In this document: positions 48,801 to 57,398 of the stretch, piece after piece
How the letters are laid out: the number at the start of each line of letters is the position of its first letter
Position numbering within the stretch: position 1 is the first letter of the stretch
Source: Streptomyces alanosinicus
GTDB taxonomy: Bacteria; Actinomycetota; Actinomycetes; Streptomycetales; Streptomycetaceae
NCBI RefSeq assembly: GCF_014650595.1
Contig: NZ_BMVG01000008.1
Span: 62,001 to 126,000 of the forward strand
Length of the DNA: 64,000 bases
Direction: 5' to 3'
The notes under the pieces: generated by a model
The model's input: the letters and a program-made list of their open reading frames with translations, nothing else
What the model was told of the DNA's origin: nothing
The model's database searches: none
Program-made: the position numbers and the translations under genes

Positions 48801-51493
48801 ATCTTGCTCTCACCGGGGTACGGCGTGGCCCAGTTGTGGGTCTCGTACCAGGTGAGGTGGTTCATCTGCGCGGGGTTCGCGTAGTCGGGCACGGCGTTGG
48901 GGCCGGTCAGCCGCTGCTTCGACTTCCAGGCGTTCCAGGTGGCCGCGAGGGACCGCTTGTCCGCCGGCACCTTCGCCGCGGGCACGGCGGCCGCCTTGAG
49001 GGACTGCTTCGCCGGGGTGTCCACGCCGCAGGACGGCGGGGTGCTCAGACCGTCGGTCAGCGAGGTCCGGTTGGGCAGCGCGTCGAACGGCGTGTAGTCC
49101 GGGCGGCCGGTGAAGGCGCCGCGCATCGGGGTGGCCGCGGAGTCCTTCTGGTTCATCGGGCGGACCCCGAGGATCTGCTCGATGGTGCGGATCACGGTGA
49201 TCTGCGAGTAGTAGTGGCTGTCGACCTTGTCGTGCTGGGCCCAGGGGCTGATGATCTGGATCGGCGCGCGGTGGCCGTCGACGTGGTCGAGGCCGGCCTG
49301 GGAGTCGTCCTCGACGACGAAGATCGCCGAGTCCTTCCAGTACCTGCTGTGCGAGATCTTGTCGACGATCCTGCCGGTCGCGAGGTCGTTGTCCGCGACC
49401 TGGGCGGCGGGGCTCGCCGGACCGCCGGTGTGGTCGCTGGAGAGCCAGAACATGTTCAGGTTCGCCGGACCGTTCTTCTCGAAGTCCTGCTGCCAGATCT
49501 GCTCCCGGTAGACGTCCGGGACGCTGGTGTCGAACTTCGGGAAGCCGGGCACGGACACGTTGTTGAGCGACGGGATCGGCGACGACGAGTTCAGCGGGTA
49601 GGCGGTGCCCTGCCCGGTCGTGGCCATGTTCTTGGCGTCGCAGTACAGGTTCTGCCAGCTGGCGTCCGACGGCTTCGTCAGGAACTGCTGGAACTCACCG
49701 AAGTCCCGCACGCTTCTGCCGGCCGCCTGCGCACCGCTCCACAGGAAGCCCGTCTTCTGGTGGCCGAGCGCGTCGTCCTCGGTGTCGTAGCTGCGCGCGT
49801 ACTCGCCGGCCGAGGACTCGGTGTACTCGGGGTTGTCGGCCTGCATCAGCCAGTTGTGGCCCTCGGCCGAGTTGGTGCCGATGTCGTACGTGTTGTCGTA
49901 GAGCCCGAACTGCTCGGCCAGCGCGTGCTGGTTGGGCGTCACGTTCTCGCCGAACTGGGTCAGCGACGGGTCGCCGTTGCCCTTCGGGATGTCGCCGTAG
50001 ACCTGGTCGTAGGTCCGGTTCTCCTTGACGATCAGGAAGACGTGCTTGATCGTCGACGGGTCGCCGAGGCGCGCCGGGACCGCCATCGGCGTGGCCCTGC
50101 CGTGCTGGCCCGCGCGTTGGAGCGCGCCCGGTGTCCAGCCGTTCTGCTGGAACACCTTGCGGGTCTCGGACCGGATGACCCGGTCACTGGGCAGCGCGAA
50201 CTGCGTCAGGCTGGACGTGGTGTCGTGGGTGCCGTGGCCGGCGCTGTCGGGGCGGCGGGCGTCGATACCGCGGGTGTTGGAGACGACGACCGTCCGGCCC
50301 ACGGTGGTGATCTCCGACGGGAAGTAGTCCGTCGGCAGCAGACCGACGTAGCTGACCGGCTCCTGCGGGGAGGTGTAGCGGTAGACGGCGACCGCGTTGG
50401 CGCGGCCGAGCGTCACCAGCAGATGGCCGTCGTCGGTGAGGGTGACCGCGTTCGGCTCGTAGCCGACGGACGCCTCCGGCCACGGCTGGGTGGAGATGGT
50501 CTGTACGACCTTGTCGTTCTTGGCGTTGATGACCGACACGTTGTTGTCGGCGGTGTTGGTGACGAACACCGCGCCGTTCTTGGCGTACACGGCGGTCGGG
50601 TGCAGGCCGACGTCGATGCTGCCGACTGCGGCGGAGGCGTTCGCCAGGTCGATGACGCTGACCGTGCCGGTGGTGGTGGCACCGGTCTTCGGGTCGGCCG
50701 GCACCTGGGTGCCGTAGGAGTTGATCGTGGTGTCGCCAGGCTTCGCCGGACGGCCGCCCTCGTTGCTGACGTAGAGCTTGTCGCCGGCCTGGACCATGCC
50801 GCGCGGGGCGTTGCCCACGGACCAGCTCTGCTTGACGGTCCCGGTCGCCGCGTCGATGGCGACCACCCGGTTCTGGCCGTTGACCGCGGAGTACACGGTG
50901 GAGCCGTCGGCCGAGAACACCGCGGCGCCGACCAGGGCGTGCTTGATGCCGTCGGCCGGGATCGGGACGGCCGTGGGATCGGCGAGGGTGCCGTCCGCGT
51001 TCACGGTGAACCTGGTGTAGCCGTCGGCCTGGCCCAGCCACAGCTGCTTGCCGTCGGGCGAGTACGTGGGGCCTTCCTGGCCGACGGCACCGCTCTTGAT
51101 GCGCAGGTCGTCCGCCGCGTTGGTGCCGACGCGCTGTTTCACCTGCCCGGTCCTGAGGTCCACGACGACCAGCGCCGCGTCGCCGTCGGCGACCGCGGCG
51201 GCGAGGTGGCCGCCGTCCGGGCTGACCGTCGACGACATGATCTTGCCGTCGTCGATGACCATGCGGCTGCCGTACGGGGAGATGTACTGGTCGCTGGAGA
51301 CGACCTGGCCCCTGGCGGTGACCTGGCCGACCTGGTCGGTGCCGAACTGGCGCGTGGAGGCGACGGCGGTGCCGGTGGCCAGGGCGACGGTCGTGATGCA
51401 TGCCGTGACCAGCGCTGCCCGACGGCCGACACGTCTGCCGAGCAGGTCGAAGTACTCCTTCTCGACGGAACGGCGGCGGCGAGTTACCTGCAT
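48743..51493 (-). CDS. Exported YncE-like beta-propeller/phosphoesterase protein
   Basis: A 916-residue bifunctional-looking protein. Basic N-terminus and one hydrophobic segment (about 24-45, AALVTACITTVALATGTAVA) serve as signal or anchor. Residues 60-430 form a YncE-like seven-bladed propeller (repeats such as VSPDGGHLAAAVADGD, VFVTNTADNNVSVINAKNDK). Residues 480-900 are an alkaline-phosphatase/phosphoesterase domain: HVFLIVKENRTYDQVYGDIP (metal-binding Glu/nucleophile area), NSAEGHNWLMQADNPEYTES, IFVVEDDSQAGLDHVDGHRA (metal Asp/His) and ISPWAQHDKVDSHYYS. This resembles secreted phospholipase C-type enzymes. It lies 7 bp behind the ABC permease gene and lacks a clear ribosome site, so translation is probably coupled. 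Confidence 0.88.
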   Translation of the reverse strand: MQVTRRRRSVEKEYFDLLGRRVGRRAALVTACITTVALATGTAVASTRQFGTDQVGQVTARGQVVSSDQYISPYGSRMVIDDGKIMSSTVSPDGGHLAAAVADGDAALVVVDLRTGQVKQRVGTNAADDLRIKSGAVGQEGPTYSPDGKQLWLGQADGYTRFTVNADGTLADPTAVPIPADGIKHALVGAAVFSADGSTVYSAVNGQNRVVAIDAATGTVKQSWSVGNAPRGMVQAGDKLYVSNEGGRPAKPGDTTINSYGTQVPADPKTGATTTGTVSVIDLANASAAVGSIDVGLHPTAVYAKNGAVFVTNTADNNVSVINAKNDKVVQTISTQPWPEASVGYEPNAVTLTDDGHLLVTLGRANAVAVYRYTSPQEPVSYVGLLPTDYFPSEITTVGRTVVVSNTRGIDARRPDSAGHGTHDTTSSLTQFALPSDRVIRSETRKVFQQNGWTPGALQRAGQHGRATPMAVPARLGDPSTIKHVFLIVKENRTYDQVYGDIPKGNGDPSLTQFGENVTPNQHALAEQFGLYDNTYDIGTNSAEGHNWLMQADNPEYTESSAGEYARSYDTEDDALGHQKTGFLWSGAQAAGRSVRDFGEFQQFLTKPSDASWQNLYCDAKNMATTGQGTAYPLNSSSPIPSLNNVSVPGFPKFDTSVPDVYREQIWQQDFEKNGPANLNMFWLSSDHTGGPASPAAQVADNDLATGRIVDKISHSRYWKDSAIFVVEDDSQAGLDHVDGHRAPIQIISPWAQHDKVDSHYYSQITVIRTIEQILGVRPMNQKDSAATPMRGAFTGRPDYTPFDALPNRTSLTDGLSTPPSCGVDTPAKQSLKAAAVPAAKVPADKRSLAATWNAWKSKQRLTGPNAVPDYANPAQMNHLTWYETHNWATPYPGESKIYAPNDVPGAYIPSAENDD

Positions 51494-51500
51494 GGAGGAG

Positions 51501-52889
51501 TCATCCCTTCGCGGTGGCGGGAAGCAGGTCGACATTGCCGTCGAACTGCCAGAGCGGGTTCGGTGCGTCTCCGGTCGAAGTCCGTACCAGGAAGTAGCCG
51601 TTCACTTCCTTCGGTCCGTCGCCGTCGGCCACGAACCGCCCGTCTGCGGTGATGTCGAGCTGGTAGACGGCCTGCCCCGTGGCCTGGGTACCGGGCAGAT
51701 GCCAGGAGACGACGCAGCGCCAGTCGTTGCCCGCGCCCTCGGCGTCCTCCCTGACATCGCCCTTGGTGCAGGCCGCCGAGGACCTCAGCTGTGCCTCGGT
51801 CACGGCGGGGCGGTGCAACTGCGCGGTCTGCATGCGGTAGAGATGGGCGAAGTCCTCGGCGAGGGAGCGCTGCACCTTGTCCTGCTGGATCCCGGATCCG
51901 GTGGTCGCGCCGGTCGTCACGGCGACGACCGCGACCGTGACGGCGACGAGACCGGCGAGCGGAAAGAGCCCGGCGGTGACCGCGCGACGCGCCGATCCGT
52001 CGTCGGACAGGTCGGTGAAGTCGCGCCGCAGGAAGAGCAGATAGGCGATCAGCGTCGCCGTCACGGCCCACACCAGGCTGACCACGATCCCGATGACGAG
52101 CGGACCGAGCTGGGCCGGTCCGGTGAACAGGCCGTTCCAGGCGATGAACGCCCAGCTGGGCAGGGCGAGTCGTACGGCCACGGGCAGCGGCAGCATCTGG
52201 GCGAGCTGCATCGCGAGCGCGACGACCGCCGGCAGCAGCAGCCCCATGGGCGAGCGGCCCAGCACGACCGATCCGAGGAGGCCGACCCCCGCGAGGGCGA
52301 GGGTCGGGGCGAGGACACAGAGCCAGGCGAGGAGGACCCTGCCGGCGGCGTCCCCCGGAGTGAGCAGATGGCCGTCGAGGCCGACCAGCGGCTGGTTGCC
52401 GATCGCCACGAGCCCGCCGGCCGTGCTCGACGCGGCCAGCCCGACCACGAGCAGCAGAATCACGGTGAGACTCGCCAGCGCCTTCGCCGCGAAGATCCGG
52501 CGGGGCGAGCGGATCGCCACGAGCAGATGGCGCCAGGTGCCGAGCCGGTCCTCGGAGGCGAACACATCACCGGCGACCACGGAGGTCAGCAGCGGGAGCG
52601 CCCAGGTACCCGAGAAGCCGAGGATCACCAGTGGTCCGGCCCAGCCCGTGGCGGGCATCCACCGCCCGAAGAGGGTGTCGGCGGGCAGGGTGCTCTGCTG
52701 GCTCACCCCGGCGACGAACAGGCCCGGCGCGATCCAGCAGGCGAGGACCAGCAGGCGGATCCGCCATTGCGAGACGAGCTTGACCAGTTCGAAGCGGTAG
52801 CCCCGGGCAACCGAGACACGCGCGGCGCGGGGGGCCGAAGCGGGGCCAGGGGTGGGGGCGACGACGGTGGCGGACGGGGCTGCGGTCAT
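51501..52889 (-). CDS. ABC-2-type transporter permease
   Basis: A 462-residue membrane protein with six or more helices (LLVLACWIAPGLFVAGVSQQ; PLVILGFSGTWALPLLTSVV; VILLLVVGLAASSTAGGLVA; ALAGVGLLGSVVLG; LGPLVIGIVVSLVWAVTATL; LFPLAGLVAVTVAVVAVTTG) and a soluble extracytoplasmic C-terminal domain (about 340-460) carrying two cysteines (AACTKGD, WRCVVSW). ABC-2 permease of an exporter. Its start overlaps the ATPase stop as ATGA, and the phosphoesterase gene follows at once, so the three form one operon. Substrate unknown. Confidence 0.87.
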   Translation of the reverse strand: MTAAPSATVVAPTPGPASAPRAARVSVARGYRFELVKLVSQWRIRLLVLACWIAPGLFVAGVSQQSTLPADTLFGRWMPATGWAGPLVILGFSGTWALPLLTSVVAGDVFASEDRLGTWRHLLVAIRSPRRIFAAKALASLTVILLLVVGLAASSTAGGLVAIGNQPLVGLDGHLLTPGDAAGRVLLAWLCVLAPTLALAGVGLLGSVVLGRSPMGLLLPAVVALAMQLAQMLPLPVAVRLALPSWAFIAWNGLFTGPAQLGPLVIGIVVSLVWAVTATLIAYLLFLRRDFTDLSDDGSARRAVTAGLFPLAGLVAVTVAVVAVTTGATTGSGIQQDKVQRSLAEDFAHLYRMQTAQLHRPAVTEAQLRSSAACTKGDVREDAEGAGNDWRCVVSWHLPGTQATGQAVYQLDITADGRFVADGDGPKEVNGYFLVRTSTGDAPNPLWQFDGNVDLLPATAKG

Positions 52890-54364
52890 CGGCCGGCCTC
52901 CTGCTGCTGAGCGGTGCTCTCCTGCGCCGGGGCGGAGCAGTCCTGATTCTCGACACGGGGCAACGGCAACTGCCCTTCGACGCGGGCGTGTTGCCGCTCG
53001 GCCCCGGGACCCTGAGGCCCGGCCCCGGGGCCCTGAGGCCCGGCCCCGGGGTCCTGAGGCCCGGCCCCGGGGTCCTGAGGCCCGGCCCCGGGGTCCTGAG
53101 GCTCGGTCCCGGGGTCCCTCGGCTGGGCACCGGGGTCCTGCTGCTCGGCACGGGCCGACAACACTTCGCCGCGGGCCGACTGCTCCTCGGCACGGGCCAG
53201 CTGCTCTTCGGTACGGGCCAGCTGCGATTCGGCGCGGGCCGACTGCGATTCGGCGCGGATGTGTTGCTGCTCGGCACCGAGGTTCTGCTGCGGGGCACCG
53301 GAGGCCTGCCGCCGGGTACGGGCCGGAGCCCCCTCGGCACCGCCCAGCCGCTCCTCGGCCACCGCGTCCTGCTGCGCCGCACGGGCACGGGCCGGCTGCT
53401 CCCCGGCCAAGACGCCCTGCGCCCCACCACCGGACCCCTGTTGCTCGGTGAGGGCCAGGAACGCGGCTTCGAGGGGGGACACCACAGGGGCGAGTTCACG
53501 CAGCGCGATGCCCGACCGCACCAGCCGCACCACGAGTTCGTCCAGGGCGGGCACGAGCGCCCGTACGACGAGCACCCCGGCGTCCTGGCGGCCGCCCGCG
53601 TCGTCGACCAGGCGGACCCCGGACGCCTCTGCGGCCAACTGCCGGGCGGTCCGCGGATCGGAGGTGGCCAGCCGGTAGTCGAGTTCACGGTTCTCGGCGG
53701 CCAGCTTGCCCAGAGGGCCGGAGAAGACGACCCGCCCGGTGGCGAGGATGGTCACCTCGGAACACAGCGCTTCGAGGTCGTCCATGCGATGGCTCGACAG
53801 CACGACACCGGTACCCTCCGCCGCGAGCCGGGTGAGGACCCCGTGCACATGTTTCTTGCCGGCCGGGTCGAGGCCGTTGGACGGCTCGTCGAGCACGAGC
53901 AGCCGGGGCTTGGTGAGCAGGGCCGCGGCGAGTCCGAGCCGTTGGCGCATGCCGAGGGAGAAGCCGCGGGCGCGGTCGTCGGCCACGTCGCCGAGCCCGA
54001 CCTGTTCGAGCGCGTCGTCGACCCCTGCCGTGCGCGCGTCCTCACCGCGCAGTGCGGCCAGGGCGGCGAGATTCTGCCTGGCGGTGAGCGAGGGGTAGAG
54101 CCCCGGCCCGTCCACGAACCCGGCGACTCCGTCGGGGGCGGCGAAGGTCCGGCCCACCGGTGCGCCGAGGATCTCCAGCCGGCCGCCGTCGGCCACGGCC
54201 AGGCCGAGCATGAGTCCGAGGAGGGTCGTCTTGCCGGCTCCGTTCGGTCCGACCAGGCCGTGGATCTGTCCCTGCGCCACATCCAGATCGATGCCGTCGA
54301 GTGCGACGACATCACCGAAGCACTTGGTGATCCCGCGTGCCCGGATCGCGAGGAGTGAGTCCAT
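52886..54364 (-). CDS. ABC exporter ATP-binding protein with long repetitive C-terminal tail
   Basis: A 492-residue ATPase. The ABC domain (1-230) has Walker A GPNGAGKTT, signature FSLGMRQRLGLA, Walker B LLVLDEPSNGLD and H-loop VVLSSHRMDD, as in antibiotic/lantibiotic-type exporters. After residue about 310 the protein becomes low-complexity: about nine Ala/Arg/Glu/Gln heptad-like units (such as ARAESQLARTEEQLARAEEQ) and then about six 7-residue units QDPGAGP. Family members usually end near residue 300, so about 180 residues are extra. The ATG has AAGGGG 4-5 bases upstream, preceded by a small hairpin (AGCCTC/GAGGCT) in the leader. Confidence 0.88.
   Translation of the reverse strand: MDSLLAIRARGITKCFGDVVALDGIDLDVAQGQIHGLVGPNGAGKTTLLGLMLGLAVADGGRLEILGAPVGRTFAAPDGVAGFVDGPGLYPSLTARQNLAALAALRGEDARTAGVDDALEQVGLGDVADDRARGFSLGMRQRLGLAAALLTKPRLLVLDEPSNGLDPAGKKHVHGVLTRLAAEGTGVVLSSHRMDDLEALCSEVTILATGRVVFSGPLGKLAAENRELDYRLATSDPRTARQLAAEASGVRLVDDAGGRQDAGVLVVRALVPALDELVVRLVRSGIALRELAPVVSPLEAAFLALTEQQGSGGGAQGVLAGEQPARARAAQQDAVAEERLGGAEGAPARTRRQASGAPQQNLGAEQQHIRAESQSARAESQLARTEEQLARAEEQSARGEVLSARAEQQDPGAQPRDPGTEPQDPGAGPQDPGAGPQDPGAGPQGPGAGPQGPGAERQHARVEGQLPLPRVENQDCSAPAQESTAQQQEAGR
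52998..53127. repeat. 21-bp tandem repeats in ABC ATPase tail
   Basis: About six copies of a 21-bp unit (core CCTGAGGCCCGGCCCCGGGG) encode QDPGAGP repeats. The first five are nearly identical, so expansion is recent; the period preserves the reading frame. Confidence 0.88.
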
Positions 54365-54773
54365 GAGCCCCTTCTTTCGAAAGCCTCAAGGAGGCTAGGG
54401 ACGGCACACGACACTCACAGCAATAGCCAGTTGAACGCTCATGGAACGGAAGACAACAGGCATCCGCCGCGCCGATAGCCGACAGCCCCCATCAACACCG
54501 GTATCCCACAAGGGATTTGACTCGATGTCAGCAAATCGGCCATTCACGTAGATGAACTTCGCCCATATGGGTGTACGGAGAGACCGCTCCCGCGCCAGAC
54601 TCGCCCAGCGTCCCCACCACCCAACATCCCCGCCGCGCCGCCCCCTTGGAGGCCGCCCATGCGTCCCCGTCGGCACGAAGTTCGAAAAGCGGGTCTTCTC
54701 CCAGAACGGCGACCGGGTGGGAGGGTTCCGGCCGGGGACGCTGCGGATGGCGTATCCCCACAGCAAGGACGAA

Positions 54774-54990
54774 GCAACGGGTCTTTCCCCGCCCGGACGG
54801 TTCGACGCCGCATGTCTTCGACTTCGCCCCGGCGCCCGGAGCGCCGGTCGGCCCGAACACGGTCCAGGGCTACAGCCCGCCCTCCTGCTGGTCGAGGGGG
54901 GCAGGCATGGGGCATCTACGGATTCACCATGATGTACCGGCGCACCGGGGACCGGCAGTTCCTGTCCACGGCGCACAGACAGGAGTACCG
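54774..54990 (+). pseudogene. Relic of a GH88 unsaturated glucuronyl hydrolase
   Basis: One frame reads VFPRPDGSTPHVFDFAPAPG to QGYSPPSCWSRG; after a run of six G at 54895-54900 the next frame reads GQAWGIYGFTMMYRRTGDRQ and FLSTA. Together this is the conserved core of GH88 glycosidases (Q-G-Y-x-D-x-S-x-W-x-R-G-Q-A-W-x-x-Y-G-F). No start, no N- or C-terminal halves. The rest of the about 1-kb region 54365-55398 has no supportable gene; an imperfect palindrome (TGAC-N5-GTCA within ATTTG..CAAAT, 54515-54536) could be the old operator. Confidence 0.7.
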
Positions 54991-55398
54991 GCAGGTCGCC
55001 CTGCGCGTCCTCCAGCCGCAGAACGTCGACCGCGCCATCGACCTGACGTCGGTGTCCGGTCCGGACCCTCCCGGCGGATAGCCGGGGCCCTGCGGGGCGA
55101 CCCCGCCCTTACCGGTCGAGGACGACCTCGGCGGCCGGGGGCGTCGACAGGGAGGCCGAGCGCCGCGAGCGATGAGGCGGCCGGGCGCCCCCGGACGAGG
55201 CGACCGCCGTCGGACCTGGATCGACGAGACGGAGGCCGTCTCGCGCACGCTCCGGCTGACCCGCAGGGGCGGGGATGGCCGGTTCACCCAGGCGCATACC
55301 TACGACTCCTCTAACCCTCAAAGCCGCCTTGACAGGTTACATCAGGCGTGCTCGACTGGAGTTGCAACCACTGAAATCAAATAGAGGGGTTAGACGCG

Positions 55399-56268
55399 AT
55401 GATCTCCGCAACCCACCACCGCACCGCCACCGTCAACGGTCTTGAGGTCTTCTACCGGGAGGCGGGCGACCGGAACGCACCCACCGTGCTCCTCCTGCAC
55501 GGCTTCCCGACCAGCTCGCACATGTTCCGCCGGCTGATCCCGGCACTCGCCGACCGCTACCACGTGATCGCCCCCGACCACATCGGGTTCGGCCAGTCCG
55601 CCATGCCCGCCCCGCAGGACTTCCCGTACACCTTCGACGCCCTCGCCGAGGTCACCTCCGGGCTGCTCCAGCACCTGGGCGTCGACCGTTTCGCGATGTA
55701 CGTCCAGGACTACGGCGCCCCCATCGGCTGGCGGCTCGCCCTGCGCCACCCGGACCGCGTCACCGCGATCATCACCCAGAACGGCAACGCCTACGAAGAG
55801 GGCTTCGCCACGCCCTTCTGGGACGGCGTCTTCGCCTACGCCGAGGCGCCGGGACCGGACACCGAGGCCGCCATGCGCGGGGCCCTGACCCTCGAAACCA
55901 CCCGCTGGCAGTACGTGCACGGGGTCGCCGACCCCAGCCTGGTCAGCCCCGACAACTGGGTGCACGACCAGGCCCTGCTGGACCGCCCCGGAAACGACGA
56001 GATCCAGCTGAGACTCTTCCGCGACTACCCCACCAACGTCGGCCTCTACCCGCGGGTGCACCAGTACTTCCGCGACTCCCGGGTCCCGCTGCTGGCGGTC
56101 TGGGGAGCGAACGACGCCATCTTCGGCCCCGAGGGCGCCAAGGCGTTCAGCCAGGATCTGCCCGACGCCGAGATCCATCTGCTCGACTCCGGGCACTTCG
56201 CCCTGGAGAGCCATCTGGAGGCCATCACCGAGCACATTCGCGGCTTCCTCGCCCGCGTGCTCGCCTGA
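55399..56268 (+). CDS. Alpha/beta hydrolase, epoxide hydrolase/haloalkane dehalogenase-like
   Basis: A 289-residue enzyme. Oxyanion motif LLLHGFPTSSHMFR, PDHIGFGQSAMP, aspartate nucleophile in YVQDYGAPIGWRLAL, acid region LLAVWGANDAIFGPEG and histidine in LLDSGHFALESH. This group is common in actinomycetes next to DUF427 genes, with unknown substrates. ATG 55399 has GAGGGG about 10 bases upstream. TTGACA at 55329-55334 is a candidate -35, and TCTAACCC/GGGTTAGA (55310-55317 and 55387-55394) form a spaced inverted repeat around the promoter. DUF427 follows 38 bp downstream. Confidence 0.87.
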   Translation: MISATHHRTATVNGLEVFYREAGDRNAPTVLLLHGFPTSSHMFRRLIPALADRYHVIAPDHIGFGQSAMPAPQDFPYTFDALAEVTSGLLQHLGVDRFAMYVQDYGAPIGWRLALRHPDRVTAIITQNGNAYEEGFATPFWDGVFAYAEAPGPDTEAAMRGALTLETTRWQYVHGVADPSLVSPDNWVHDQALLDRPGNDEIQLRLFRDYPTNVGLYPRVHQYFRDSRVPLLAVWGANDAIFGPEGAKAFSQDLPDAEIHLLDSGHFALESHLEAITEHIRGFLARVLA

Positions 56269-56306
56269 GGCACCGTGCCCGCCCCCGAACCAGGAAAGGA
56301 CCCGCC

Positions 56307-57148
56307 ATGGGACTGTCGTGGCAGCAAGGCCCCCTGTCCACCGGCGCCGTCGAACGCTTCCTCACCCCCGACCCGCTGCCCGAGCGACTCCTGTTCGCCG
56401 AGCGGCTGCGCCGTCGTATGCGGGTGCGGTTCGACGACGCCTGGATCGCCGACAGCGAGAACGCCGTCCTCCTGCACGAGCCGGGCCGCTACCCGGTCGC
56501 CTACTTCCCGCGCGCGGACCTCGACGAGCAGGTCCTGGTCGCGAGCGACAAGGTCACCCGGCACCGGGATCTCGGCAGGACGGCCTGGTACGCAGTACGG
56601 ACCGGCGACCGCGCCGCCGAACGCACCGCCTGGGAGTGCACGGCGCCGGCCTCATGGGCCGTATCGCCTTCGCCTGGCGGGCCATGGACGCCTTCTACGA
56701 GGAGGACGAACGCATCCTCGGACACGCCGCGGACCCGTACCACCGCATCGACATCCGCACCACCTCCCGCCTGCTCGAAGTCCGGCTCGGCGACACCGCG
56801 ATCGCGCGCTCCGGGCGTCCGCTGGTGCTCCACGAGTCCGGATTCGCCCCGCGTTGGTACGTCCCGCGCGCCGACATCGACGAGAGCACTTTGCGCCCCG
56901 TCGACGGCCGGACGTTCTGCCCGTACAAGGGGCTGTGCGACTACTACGACTTCGGCGACGCCCGGCGCGCGGCCTGGTCGTACCGCGACGCCTACCGGGA
57001 AGTCGACCGGATCGACGACCTGGTCTCCTTCGAACCGGACAAGGCCGAGGTCTTCCTCGACGGCGAGCGCCTGCGTCCCGAGCCCGGACAACAGGTCGTC
57101 CCGCACGGCGTCGACCGCGGCCTCGACGCGGGCGAGTACAGCCGGTGA
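56307..57148 (+). pseudogene. DUF427 protein gene with a single frameshift
   Basis: The frame from ATG 56307 encodes the first DUF427 half (ERLRRRMRVRFDDAWIADSE, VLLHEPGRYPVAYFPRADLD, KVTRHRDLGRTAWYAVRTGD) until about 56640. There homology jumps to the -1 frame: GRIAFAWRAMDAFYEEDERI, then the second DUF427 half RSGRPLVLHESGFAPRWYVP and TFCPYKGLCDYYDFG, ending at 57148. A one-base deletion near 56635-56660 explains this. DUF427 proteins are small beta-tent-fold proteins of unknown activity. Either a real null mutation or a sequencing error; the codon usage stays normal on both sides, so the event is recent. Confidence 0.82.
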
Positions 57149-57177
57149 CAACAGCCGGTGACAACAGCCGCTGACGA
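57139..57177. repeat. Three tandem 13-bp repeats over the DUF427 stop
   Basis: CAGCCGGTGACAA at 57139-57151 and 57152-57164, and a variant at 57165-57177. Each copy brings a TGA, so the DUF427 stop is duplicated. Confidence 0.8.
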
Positions 57178-57180
57178 CAA

Positions 57181-57219
57181 CGGCTGAGTGCGGGTGCGGA
57201 TGAACAGGACGTACTTCAT
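57181..57219 (-). pseudogene. N-terminal stub resembling a YCII-family gene
   Basis: On the minus strand, GAGGAGCTGTC precedes an ATG at 57219 that reads MKYVLFIRTRTQ, similar to the opening M-K-Y-V-L-L-I of YCII/DGPF-domain proteins. Beyond about 12 codons the frame enters the repeat and the antisense of the DUF427 gene. It looks like a start region left by a deletion. Evidence is short, so chance is possible. Confidence 0.35.
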
Positions 57220-57398
57220 GACAGCTCCTCGACGGTGTTACGCCCCTGTGACCGTGAAGGGACGGTTCGAGGATCGGAGCCTGTCAGGCTCGGTCTCGAA
57301 CAGAGCGGCAGGCGGTCGCGTGGCCTTCAGCGACCTGGGCGACGGCGGAGCGGCTCTGACGTTGACCTGACCTGTCGATGTTCCTGGGGGAATACGTC

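Noticed and set aside
48641..51652. A 1003-codon plus-strand open frame antisense to the phosphoesterase gene
   Set aside because: It is the GC-rich shadow of the minus-strand gene: composition is Val/Arg/Gly/Asp repeats without any domain, while the opposite strand has clear propeller and phosphatase motifs.
55310..55394. TCTAACCC and GGGTTAGA as an operator for the alpha/beta hydrolase
   Set aside because: The arms are 69 bp apart and no regulator is next to them; mentioned in the gene entry but not listed as a site.
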